Shown piece by piece: positions 35,039-48,700 of a stretch of 64,000 nt of DNA. The position numbers and the translations under genes are program-made. The notes beneath the pieces are model-generated. The model was given only the letters and a program-made list of their open reading frames with translations, made no database searches and was not told the origin of the DNA. This DNA is from Pterois miles (Eukaryota; Chordata; Actinopteri; Perciformes; Scorpaenidae). Location: the NCBI GenBank assembly GCA_947000775.1, contig CAMQGK010000299.1, forward strand, positions 19,161,001 through 19,225,000, read 5' to 3'. Position 1 is the first letter of the stretch. The number at the start of each line of letters is the position of its first letter.

Positions 35039-35203
35039 TTCACCGTCAGCAGAGTTAGTGTAGCAGCCGCGTTGCTGCGTTCACTGTCTCCAGTTCACCG
35101 TCAGCAGAGTTAGTGTAGCAGCCACGGTGCTGCGTTCACTGTCTCCAGTTCACCGTCAGCAGAGTTAGAGTAGCAGCCGCAGTGCTGCGTTCACTATCTC
35201 AAG
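35039..35203. repeat. 55-bp minisatellite, three copies
   Basis: TTCACCGTCAGCAGAGTTAG starts at 35039, 35094 and 35149, period 55. The third copy carries several changes. Confidence 0.93.
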
Positions 35204-35670
35204 TGCAAGCAGAGTTTTCAGCCTGGGTGTAGTGTAAAAATATCAGATTGCAGCTTAAATCCAAATACTGTTTTTTAGTCAAACTGATAAAACCTGTATC
35301 AGTATAACTGAGTAATACCTTAATGCAATGAAGACAAGTACAATACAATTATGACGAACCTGTATCGTGGTTTTTAGATTTAATTTTGAGAATAAAGAAT
35401 CAAGAATTTACCCACATTGTGCTGTATGTCTCGTATATATACTGCAACGCTGGGATCACAATACATGATATTTGTGTCTTTCAAGATTGCCGTCGTGTCA
35501 GATCAGGTGGTCATAGTCGCAAATTCTTGCCGTGACTCATTTGATGACTGTGACATATGAAGCGATCAGGAACGGAAATCACTGTTTCACCTGACAGCAC
35601 CAGCAGAGTCGTTGATCTTTTACCTCTCAGTTGTTTGCGCATTTAGTGTAGCATCTTTTTTTGTTTTTCA
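35204..35670. other. no feature seen
   Basis: Nothing recognised before the short-unit array begins. Confidence 0.7.
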
Positions 35671-36735
35671 ACATGCTAAACTTTACTAGAACTTTTTCAA
35701 CACACTGTACTATGACTTTTGTGTGACTTTTTCAACATACTATACTCTGACTTTTTGACATACTTTTTAATAACTTTTCGACACGCTATACTACGACTTT
35801 TTTCAACATGCTATACTACGACTTTTTTAGGACATACTATACTAAGACTTTTTCACGATTTTTTTCGACATGCTATACTGACTTTTATCGATGTTATACT
35901 CTGACTTTTTGACATACTTTTTATTAACTTTTCGACATTCTATACTATGACTTTTTTCTTTGTTCGACAGACTATACTGTGTACTGTCAATACGCTATAT
36001 TCCGACTTTTTCGCCATGCATTTTATGTAATACCAACACTTTTAAAGTACAATAAGTCTCTGAACTCTTTTTAATAACAAGCAAAGCAAAATACGGACCC
36101 TCATGTGCGTTGCCTACGCGATAGATAGATAGATAGACAGACAGATACATAGATACACAGATAGATAGACAGATACAGAGATAGATAGACAGACAGATAC
36201 ATAGATACACAGATACATAAATAGACACAATGACATTTTTTGACATACTGAATTTTTTTATACATGACTTTTTTTACATGACTTTTTTATAATTTTTTTC
36301 GACATGTTATCCTATGACGTTTTTTGTCATGCTATACTATGACGTTTTAGACCTGCAATACCGTGACTTTTTCGACATACTACACTAAGACTTTTTCACG
36401 ATTCTTTTCGACATGCTATACTGACTTTTTCGACATGCTATACTATGACGTTTTTTTTACATGCGAAACTAAGACTTTTCCACGATTTTCTTCGACATGC
36501 AATGCTGACTATTATCGACATGCTATACTATGACTTTTTTCCACATGCTATGCTATGACACTTTTCGATATGCTATCCTATGACGTTTTTCGACATGCTA
36601 TACTATGACTTTTTTTTGAGATGCTGTACTGACTTTCATCGACATGTTATACTATGACTTTCTTCAACCTGCTATCCTATGACATTTTTCGACTTGCTAT
36701 TCTGAGACTTTTTTTGACATGCTATACTATGAGTA
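35671..36735 (-). repeat. short-unit array, opposite orientation to the main satellite
   Basis: Repeated GACATGCTATACTATGACTTT and variants, units of about 30-40 bp, with many indels. Reverse complemented, the unit is AGTCATAGTATAGCATGTCG, matching the first sub-unit of the satellite to the right. It is interrupted by the GATA/GACA tract (36119-36225). The array ends where the orientation flips near 36735. Confidence 0.88.
36119..36225. repeat. (GATA/GACA)n microsatellite
   Basis: GATA and GACA tetranucleotides with ATACATAGATACACAG interruptions, inserted within the short-unit array. Confidence 0.93.
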
Positions 36736-39700
36736 ATAGTCATAATATAGTATGTTGAAAAATTTCATGAAAAACGGGTCATAGTATTGAATCTTGAAAA
36801 ATTTCATGTTAACAGTCATATTATAGCATCTGAAATGATTTTATGGTGAAAAATGTTATTTTATCGAATGTTGAAAAATTATACAAAAAAAAGTCATGGT
36901 ATAGTATGTCGGAAATTTTACCATAAAAAGTTCAATTTTTTGTATGTTAAAAAAAACATGAAAACAGTCATATTATAGCATGTAAAATGATTCTATGGTG
37001 GAAAAAAGTCATTTTATCGAATGTTGAAAAATTTTACGAAAAAATGTCATAGTATGTCGAAAATTTTACGTTTTCATCGTAAAATTTTTGTACGTTGAAA
37101 AAAATACTTAAATCAGTCATAGCATGTAAAATTATTCTACGGTATTAAAAAGTCATTTTATTGAATGTTGAAAATTTTTACAAAAAAGTCATAGTATAGT
37201 ATGTCGAAAATTTTACGATGAAAATGTCAAATTTTTGTATGATGAAAAAATCATTAAAACAGTCATATTATGACATGTAAAATTATTCTACGGTGATAAG
37301 AAGTCATTTTATCTAATGTTGAAAAATTTTACAAAAAAGTCACAGTATAGTATGTCGAAAATTTTACGATGAAAACGTCATTTTCGTATGATAAAAAAAA
37401 ACATGAAAACAGTCATATTATGGCATGTAAAATGATTCTACGGTGATAAAGCCATTTTATCGAATGTTTAAAAATTTTACAAAAAAGTCATAGTATAGTA
37501 TGTCGAAAATTTTACAATGAAAACATCAAATTCTTGTATGTTGAATAAAATCATGAAAACAGTCATATTATGGCATGTAAAATGATTCTACAGTGACAAA
37601 AAGTCATTTTATCCAATGTTGAAAAATTTTATACAAAAATGTCATAGTATAGTATGTCGAAAATTTTACGTTTTCATTGTAAAATTTTTGTACGATGAAA
37701 AAAATCATGAAAACAGTCATAGCATGTAACATTCTACGGTGATTTTGATATTATGGCATGTAAAATGATTCTACGGTTATAAAAAGTCATTTTATCGAAT
37801 GTTGAAAAATTTTACGAAAGAAAGTCATAGTATAGTATGTCGAAAATTTCACGGTGAAAACGTAAAATCTTTGTATGTTGAGAAAAATCATGAAAACAGT
37901 CATATTATGGCATGTAAAATGATTCTACGGTGATAAAAAGCCATTTTATCGAATGTTGAAAAATTTTACGAAAAAAGTCATAGTATAGTATGGCGAAAAT
38001 TTTACGATGAAAATGTCAAATTTTTGTATGTTGAAAAAACTCATGAAAACAGTCATATTATGGCATGTAAATGATTCTACGGTGATAAAATGTCATTTTA
38101 TCAAATGTTGAAAAATTTTACGAAAAAAGTCATAGTATAGTATGTCGAAAATTTTACGTTTTCATTGTAAAATTTTTGTACGATGAAAAAAATCATGAAA
38201 ACAGTCATATTATGGCATGTAAAATGATTCTACGGTGACAAAGAGTCATTTTATCGAATGTTGAAAAATTTTAAAAAAGTCATAGTATAGTATGGCGAAA
38301 ATTTTACGATGAAGACGTCAAATTTTTGTATGTTGAGAAAAATCATAAAAACAGTCATATTATGGCATGTAAAATGATTCTACGGTGACAAAGAGTCATT
38401 TTATCGAATGTTGAAAAATTTAATAAAAGTCATAGTATAGTATGTCGAAAATTCTACGATGAAAATGTCAAATTTTTGTATGTTGAAAAAAATCATGAAA
38501 AAAGTCATATTATGGCATGTAAAATGATTTTACGGTGATAAAGTCATTTTATTGAATGTTGAAAAATTTTGCAAAAAAGTCATAGTATAGTATGTCGACA
38601 ATTTTACGATGAAAACGTCAAATTTTTGTATGTTTAAAAAAATCATGAAAACAGTCATATTATGGCATGTAAAATGATTCTACGGTGATAAAAAATCATT
38701 TTATCAAATGTTGAAAAATTTTAAAAAAGTCATAGTATAGTATGTCGACAATTTTACGATGAAAACGTCAAATTTTTGTATGTTGAAAAAAATCATGAAA
38801 ACAGTCATATTATGGCATGTAAAATGATTCTACGGTGACAAAAAGTTATTTTATTGGATGTTGAAAAATTTTACAACAAATCATAGTATAGTATGTCGAA
38901 AATTTTACGATGAAAACGTCAAATTTTTGTATGTTGAAAAAAATCATGAAAACAGTCATATTATGGCATATAAAATGATTCTACGGTGATAAAAAGTTAT
39001 TTTATCGAATGTTGAAAAATTTTACGAAAAAAGTCATAGTATAGTATGTCGAAAATTTTACGATGAAAACGTCAAATTTTTGTATGTTGAAAAAATTCAT
39101 GAAAACAGTCATATTATGGCATGTAAAATGATTCTACGGTGACAAAGAGTCATTTTATCGAATGTTGAAAAATTTTAAAAAAAAGTCATAGTATAGTATG
39201 TCGAAAATTTTACGTTTTCATCGTAAAATATTTGTATGTTGAAAAAAATCATGAAAACAGTCATATTATGGCATGTAAAATGATTCTACGGTGACAAAGA
39301 GTCATTTTATGGAATGTTGAAAAATTTTACGAAAAAAAGTCATAGTATAGTATGTCGAAAATTTTACGATGAAAATGTCAAATTTTTGTATGTTGTAAAA
39401 AATCATGAAAACAGTCATATTATGGCATGTAAAATGATTCTACGGTGATAAAAAGTCATTTTATCGAATGTTGAAAAATTTTGTAAAAAATGTCATAGTA
39501 TAGTATGTCCAAAATTTTACATTTTCATCGTAAAATTTTTGTATGTTGGAAAAAATCATGAAAAAAGTCATATTATGGCATGTAAAATGATTTTACGATG
39601 ATAAAAAGTCATTTTATCGAATGTTGAAAAATTTTACGAAAAAAGTCATAGTATAGTATGTCGAAAATTTTACGATGAAAACGTCAAATTTTTGTATGTT

Positions 39701-42700
39701 GAAAAAAATCATGAAAACAGTCATTATGGCATATAAAATGATTCTACAGTGATAAAAAGTCATTGTATCGAATGTTGAAAAATTTTACGAAAAAAGTCAT
39801 AGTATAGTATGTCGAAAATTTCACGGTGAAAACGTAAAATTTCTCTATGTTGAAAAAAAATCATGAAAACAGTCATATTATGGCATGTAAAATGATTCTA
39901 CGGTGATAAAAAGCCATTTTATCGAATGTTCAAAAATTTTACAAAAAAGTCATAGTATAGTATGTCGAAAATTTTACGATGAAAACGTCAAATTCTTGTA
40001 TGTTGAAAAAAATCATGATAACAGTCATAGCATGTAACATTATTCTACGGTGATAGAAGATCATTTTATCGAATGTTGAAAAATCTTACAAAAAAATTGT
40101 CTAAGTATAGTATGTCGAAAATTTTACGATGAAAAAAATCATTTTATGGCATGTAAAATGATTTTACGGTGATAAAGTCATTTTATTGAATGTTGAAAAA
40201 TTTTGCAAAAAAGTCATAGTATAGTATGTCGACAATTTTACATTTTCATCGTAAAATTTTTGTATGTTGAAAAAAATTATGAAAAAAGTCATATTATGGC
40301 ATGTAAAATGATTCTACGACGATAAAAAGTAATTTTATCGATTGTTGAAAAATTTTACGAAAAAAAGTCATAGTATAGTATGTCGAAAATTTTACGATGA
40401 AAACGTCAGATTTTTGTATGTTGAAAAAAATCATGAAAACAGTCATATTATGGCATGTAAAATGATTCTACGGAAATAAAAAGTCATTTTATCAAATGTT
40501 GGAAAATTTTACGTTTTCATCGTAAAATATTTGTATGTTGAAAAAAATCATGAAAAAAGTCATTATGGCTTGTAAAATGATTCTACGATGATAAAAAGTC
40601 ATTTCATTGAATGTTAAAAAATTTTACAGAAAGTCATAGTATAGTATGTCGAAAATTTTACGATGAAAATGTCAAATTTTTGTATGTTGAAAAAAACCAT
40701 GAAAACAGTCATATTATGGCATGTAAAATAATTCTATGGTGATAAAAAGTCATTTTATCGAATGTTGAAAAATTTTACGAAATAAAGTCATAGTATAGTA
40801 TGTCGAAAATTTTACGATGAAAACGTCAGATTTTTGTATGTTGAAAAAAATCATGAAAACAGTCATATTATGGCATGTAAAATGATTCTACGGTGATAAA
40901 AAGTCATTTTATATAATGTTGAAAAATTTTACAAAAAAATTGTCATAGTATAGTATGTCGAAAATGTTATGTTTTCATCGTAAAATATTTGTATGTGAAA
41001 AAAATCATGAAAACAGTCATATTATGGCATGTAAAATGATTCTACGGTAATAAAAAGCCATTTTATCGAATGTTTAAAAATTTTACAAAAAAGTCATAGT
41101 ATAGTATGTCGAAAATTTTACGTTTTCATCGTAAAATCTTTGCATGTTGAGAAAAATCATGAAAACAGTCATATTATGGCATGTAAAATGATTCTAAGGT
41201 GACAAAAAGTTATTTTATTGGATGTTGAAAAATTTTACAAAAAAGTCATAGTATAGTATGTCGAAAATTTTACGATGAAAACGTCAAATTTTTGTATGTT
41301 GAAAAAAATCATGAAAACAATCATATTATGGCATGTAAAATTATTCCATGGTGAAAAAAGTCATTTTATCGAATGTTGAAAAATTTTACAAAAAAATTGT
41401 CATAGTATAGTATATGGAAAATTTTACATTTCCATCGTAAAATTTTTGTATGTTGAAAAAAGTCATGAAAACAGTCATATTATGGCATGTAAAATGATTC
41501 TACGGTGACAAAGAGTCATTTTATCGAATGTTGAAAAATTTAAAAAAAGTCATAGTATAGTATGTCGAAAATTTTACGATGAAAACGTCAAATTTTTGTA
41601 TGTTGAAAAAAATCATGAAAAAGTCATATTATGGCATGTAAAATGATTCTACGATGATAAAAAGTTATTTTATTGGATGTTGAAAAATTTTACGAAATAA
41701 AGTCATAGTATAGTATGTCGAAAATTTTACGATGAAAACGTCAAATTATTGTATGTTGAAAAAAATCATGAAAACAATCATATTATGGCATGTAAAATGA
41801 TTCCATGGTGAAAAAAGTCATTTTATCGAATGTTGAAAAATTTTACAAAAAAATTGTCATAGTATAGTATATCGAAAATTTTACGTTTTCATCGTAAAAT
41901 ATTTGTATGTGAAAAAAATCATGAAAACAGTCATATTATGGCATGTAAAATAATTCTATGGTGATAAAAAGTCATTTTATCGAATGTTGAAAAATTGTAC
42001 GAAAAAAGTCATAGTATAGTATGTCGAAAATTTTACGTTTTCATCGTAAAATCTTTGTATGTTGAGAAAAATCATGAAAACAGTCATATTATGGCATGTA
42101 AAATGATTCCATGGTGAAAAAAGTCATTTTATCGAATGTTGAAAAATTTTACAAAAAAATTGTCATAGTATAGTATGTCAAAAATTTTACGTTTTCATCG
42201 TAAAATATTTTTATGTGAAAAAAATCATGAAAACAGTCATATTATGGCATGTAAAATGATTCTACGGTGATAAAAAGCCATTTTATCGAATGTTTAAAAA
42301 TTTTACAAAAAAGTCATAGTATAGTATGTCAAATTTTTGTATGTTGAAAAAAATCATGAAAACAGTCATATTATGGCATATAAAATGATTCTACGGTGAT
42401 AAAAAGTCATTTTATCGAATGTTGAAAAATTTTACGAAAAAAGTCATAGTATAGTATGTCGAAAATTTTACGATGAAAACGTCAAATTTTTGTATGTTGA
42501 AAAAAATCATGAAAAAAATCATATTATGGCATGTAAAATGATTCCATGGTGAAAAAAGTCATTTTATCGAATGTTGAAAAATTTTACAAAAAAATTGTCA
42601 TAGTATAGTATATCGAAAATTTTACGTTTTCATCGTAAAATATTTGAATGTGAATAAAATCATGAAAACAGTCATATTATGGCATGTACAATGATTCTAC

Positions 42701-45700
42701 GGTGATAAAAAGCCATTTTATCGAATGTTTAAAAATTTTACAAAAAAGTCATAGTATAGTATGTCGAAAATTTTACGATGAAAACGTCAAATTTTTGTAT
42801 GTTGAAAAAAATCATGAAAACAGTCATATTATGGCATGTAAAATGATTCTACGGTGATAAAAAGTCATTTTATCAAATGTTGAAAAATTGTACGAAAAAA
42901 GTCATAGTATAGTATGTCGAAAATTTTACGTTTTTATCGTAAAATATTTGTATGTTGAAAAATATCATGAAAAAAGTCATTATGGCATGTAAAATGATTC
43001 TACTGTGACAAAAAGTTATTTTATTGGATGTTGAAAAATTTTACAAAAAAGTCATAGTATAGTATGTCGAAAATTTTACGATAAAACGTCAAATTTTTGT
43101 ATGTTGAAAAAAATCATGAAAACAGTCATATTATGGCATGTAAAATGATTCTACGGTGATAAAAAGCCATTTCATCGAATGTTAAATTTTTTTAAAAAGT
43201 CATAGTATAGTATGTCGAAAATTTTACGATGAAAACGTCAAATTTTTGTATGTTGAAAAAAATCATGAAAACAGTCATATTATGGCATGTAAAATGATTC
43301 TACGGTGACAAAGAATCATTTTATCGAATGTTGAAAAATTAAAAAAAAAAGTCATAGTATAGTATGTCGAAAATTTTAATATGAAAACGTCAAATTTTTG
43401 TATGTTTAAAAAAATCATGAAAACAGTCATATTATGGCATGTAAAATGATTCTACGGTGATAAAAAGCCATTTTATCGACTGTTGAAAAATTTTGTAAAA
43501 AATGTCATAGTATAGTATGTCGAAAATTTTACGTTTTCATCGTAAAATTTTTGTATGTTGAAAAAAATTATGAAAAAAGTCATATTATGGCATGTAAAAT
43601 GATTCTACGACGATAAAAAGTAATTTTATCGATTGTTGAAAAATTTTACGAAAAAAAGTCATAGTATAGTATGTCGAAAATTTTATGATGAGAACGTCAG
43701 ATTTTTGTATGTTGAAAAAAATCATGAAAACAGTCATATTATGGCATGTAAAATGATTCTACGGAAATAAAAAGTCATTTTATCGAATGTTGAAAAATTT
43801 TACGAAAAAAGTCATAGTATAGTATGTCGAAAATTTTACGATGAAAACGTCAAATTTTTGTATGTTGAAAAAAATCATGAAAACAGTCACATTATGGCAT
43901 GTAAAATGATTCTACGGTGATAAAAAGTCATTTTATATAATGTTGAAAAATTTTACAAAAAAATTGTCATAGTATAGTATGTCGAAAATTTTAATATGAA
44001 AACGTCAAATTTTTGTATGTTTAAAAAAATCATGAAAACAGTCATATTATGGCATGTAAAATGATTCTACGGTGATAAAAAGTCATTTTATCAAATGTTG
44101 AAAAATTGTACGAAAAAAGTCATAGTATAGTATGTCGAAAATTTTACGATAAAACGTCAAATTTTTGTATGTTGAAAAAATCATGAAAACAGTCATATTA
44201 TGGCATGTAAAATGATTCTACGGTGACAGAGTCATTTTATCGAATGTTGAAAAATTTAAAAAAAGTCATAGTATAGTATGTCGAAAATTTTACGTTTTCA
44301 TCGTAAAATTCTTGTATATTGTAAAAAATCATGAAAACAGTCATATTATGGCATGTAAAATGATTCAACGGTGATAAAAAGCCATTTCATCGAATGTTGA
44401 ATAATTTTACAAAAAAGTCATAGTATAGTATGTCGAAAATTTTACGTTCTCATCGTAAAATATTTGTATGTTGAAAAAAATCATGAAAGAAGTCATATGG
44501 CATGTAAAATGATTCTACGGTGATAAAAAGTCATTTTATCGAATGTCGAAAAATTTTGTAAAAAATGTGATAGTATAGTATGTCGAAAATTTTACGATGA
44601 AAACGTCAGATTTTTGTATGTTTAAAAAAATCATGAAAACAGTCATATTATGGCATGTAAAATGATTCCATGGTGAAAAAAGTCATTTTATCGAATGTTG
44701 AAAAATTTTACAAAAAAATTGTCATAGTATAGTATGTCAAAAATTTTACGTTTTCATCGTAAAATATTTTTATGTGAAAAAAATCATGAAAACAGTCATA
44801 TTATGGCATGTAAAATGATTCTACGGTGATAAAAAGCCATTTTATCGAATGTTTAAAAATTTTACAAAAAAGTCATAGTATAGTATGTCAAATTTTTGTA
44901 TGTTGAAAAAAATCATGAAAACAGTCATATTATGGCATATAAAATGATTCTACGGTGATAAAAAGCCATTTTATCGAATGTTTAAAAATTTTACAAAAAA
45001 GTCATAGTATAGTATGTCGAAAATTTTACGATGAAAACGTCAAATTTTTGTATGTTGAAAAAAATCATGAAAACAGTCATATTATGGCATATAAAATGAT
45101 TCTACGGTGATTAAAAGTCCTTTTATCGAATGTTGAAAAATTTTACGAAAAAAGTCATAGTATAGTATGTCGAAAATTTTACGTTTTTATCGTAAAATAT
45201 TTGTATGTTGAAAAATATCATGAAAAAAGTCATTATGGCATGTAAAATGATTCTACTGTGACAAAAAGTTATTTTATTGGATGTTGAAAAATTTTACAAA
45301 AAAGTCATAGTATAGTATGTCGAAAATTTTACGATAAAACGTCAAATTTTTGTATGTTGAAAAAAATCATGAAAACAGTCATATTATGGCATGTAAAATG
45401 ATTCTACGGTGACAAAGAGTCATTTTATCGAATGTTGAAAAATTTAAAAAAAGTCATAGTATAGTATGTCGAAAATTTTACGTTTTCATCGTAAAATTTT
45501 TGTATATTGTAAAAAATCATGAAAACAGTCATATTATGGCATGTAAAATGATTCTACGGTGATAAAAAGCCATTTCATCGAATGTTGAATAATTTTACAA
45601 AAAAGTCATAGTATTGTATGTCGAAAATTTTACGTTCTCATGGTAAAATATTTGTATGTTGAAAAAAATCATGAAAGAAGTCATATTATGGCATGTAAAA

Positions 45701-48700
45701 TGATTCTACGGTGATAAAAAGTCATTTTATCGAATGTCGAAAAATTTTGTAAAAAATGTCATAGTATAGTATGTCGAAAATTTTACGATGAAAACGTCAG
45801 ATTTTTGTATGTTTAAAAAAATCATGAAAACAGTCATATTATGGCATGTAAAATGATTCTACGATGATAAAAAGTCATTTTATATAATGTTGAAAAATTT
45901 TACATAAAAATGTCATAGTATAGTATGTCGAAAATTTTACGTTTTCATCGTAAAATATTTGTATGTTGAAAAAAATCATGAAAAGAATCATATTATGGCA
46001 TGTAAAATGATTCCATGGTGAAAAAAGTCATTTTATCGAATGTTGAAAAATTTTACAAAAAAATTGTCATAGTATAGTATGTCAAAAATTTTACGTTTTC
46101 ATCGTAAAATATTTTTATGTGAAAAAAATCATGAAAACAGTCATATTATGGCATGTAAAATGATTCTACGGTGATAAAAAGCCATTTTATCGAATGTTTA
46201 AAAATTTTACAAAAAAGTCATAGTATAGTATGTCAAATTTTTGTATGTTGAAAAAAGTCATGAAAACAGTCATATTATGGCATATAAAATGATTCTACGG
46301 TGATAAAAAGTCATTTTATCGAATGTTGAAAAATTTTACGAAAAAAGTCATAGTATAGTATGTCGAAAATTTTACGATGAAAACGTCAAATTTTTGTATG
46401 TTGAAAAAAATCATGAAAACAGTCATATTATGGCATATAAAATGATTCTACGGTGATTAAAAGTCCTTTTATCGAATGTTGAAAAATTTTACGAAAAAAG
46501 TCATAGTATAGTATGTCGAAAATTTTAATATGAAAACGTCAAATTTTTGTATGTTTAAAAAAATCATGAAAACAGTCATATTATGGCATGTAAAATGATT
46601 CTACGGTGATAAAAAGCCATTTCATCGAATGTTAAATTTTTTTAAAAAGTCATAGTATAGTATGTCGAAAATTTTATGATGAAAATGTCAAAAAATTTGT
46701 ATGTTGAAAAAAATGATGAAAACAGTCATATTATGGCATGTAAAATGATTCTACGGTGATAAAAAGTCATTTTATCGAATGTTGAAAAATTTTGTAAAAA
46801 ATGTAATAGTATAGTATGTCGAAAATTTTACATTTTCATCGTAAAATTTTTGTATGTTGAAAAAAATTATGAAAAAAGTCATATTATGGCATGTAAAATG
46901 ATTCTACGACGATAAAAAGTAATTTTATCGATTGTTGAAAAATTTTACGAAAAAAAGTCATAGTATAGTATGTCGAAAATTTTGCGATGAAAACGTCAGA
47001 TTTTTGTATGTTGAAAAAAATCATGAAAACAGTCATATTATGGCATGTAAAATGATTCTACGGAAATAAAAAGTCATTTTATCAAATGTTGAAAAATTTT
47101 ACATAAAAATGTCATAGTATAGTATGTCGAAAATTTTACGTTTTCATCGTAAAATATTTGTATGTTGAAAAAAATCATGAAAAAAGTCATTATGGCTTGT
47201 AAAATGATTCTACGATGATAAAAAGTCATTTCATTGAATGTTAAAAAATTTTACAGAAAGTCATAGTATAGTATGTCGAAAATTTTACGATGAAAATGTC
47301 AAATTTTTGTATGTTGAAAAAAATCATGAAAACAGTCATATTATGGCATATAAAATGATTCTACGGTGATTAAAAGTCCTTTTATCGAATGTTGAAAAAT
47401 TTTACGAAAAAAGTCATAGTATAGTATGTCGAAAATTTTAATATGAAAACGTCAAATTTTTGTATGTTGAAAAAAATCATGAAAACAGTCATATTATGGC
47501 ATGTAAAATGATTCTACGGTAATAAAAAGCCATTTTATCGAATGTTTAAAAATTTTACAAAAAAGTCATAGTATAGTATGTCGAAAATTTTACGTTTTCA
47601 TCGTAAAATCTTTGCATGTTGAGAAAAATCATGAAAACAGTCATATTATGGCATGTAAAATGATTCTAAGGTGACAAAAAGTTATTTTATTGGATGTTGA
47701 AAAATTTTACAAAAAAGTCATAGTATAGTATGTCGAAAATTTTACGATGAAATCGTCAAATTTTTGTATGTTGAAAAAAATCATGAAAACAATCATATTA
47801 TGGAATGTAAAATTATTCCATGGTGAAAAAAGTCATTTTATCGAATGTTGAAAAATTTTACAAAAAAATTGTCATAGTATAGTATATGGAAAATTTTACA
47901 TTTCCATCGTAAAATTTTTGTATGTTGAAAAAAGTCATGAAAACAGTCATATTATGGCATGTAAAATGATTCTACGGTGACAAAGAGTCATTTTATCGAA
48001 TGTTGAAAAATTTAAAAAAAGTCATAGTATAGTATGTCGAAAATTTTACGATGAAAACGTCAAATTTTTGTATGTTGAAAAAAATCATGAAAAAAGTCAT
48101 ATTATGGCATGTAAAATGATTCTACGATGATAAAAAGTCATTTTATCGAATGTTGAAAAATTTTACGAAATAAAGTCATTGTATAGTATGTCGAAAATTT
48201 TACATTTTCATCGTAAAATTTTTGTATGTTGAAAAAAATTATGAAAAAAGTCATATTATGGCATGTAAAATGATTCTACGACGATAAAAAGTAATTTTAT
48301 CGATTGTTGAAAAATTTTACGAAAAAAAGTCATAGTATAGTATGTCGAAAATTTTACGATGAAAACGTCAGATTTTTGTATGTTGAAAAAAATCATGAAA
48401 ACAGTCATTATGGCATGTAAAATGATTCTACGGAAATAAAAAGTCATTTTATCAAATGTTGAAAAATTTTACATAAAAATGTCATAGTATAGTATGTCGA
48501 AAATTTTACGTTTTCATCGTAAAATATTTGTATGTTGAAAAAAATCATGAAAAAAGTCATTATGGCTTGTAAAATGATTCTACGATGATAAAAAGTCATT
48601 TCATTGAATGTTAAAAAATTTTACAGAAAGTCATAGTATAGTATGTCGAAAATTTTACGATGAAAATGTCAAATTTTTGTATGTTGAAAAAAACCATGAA

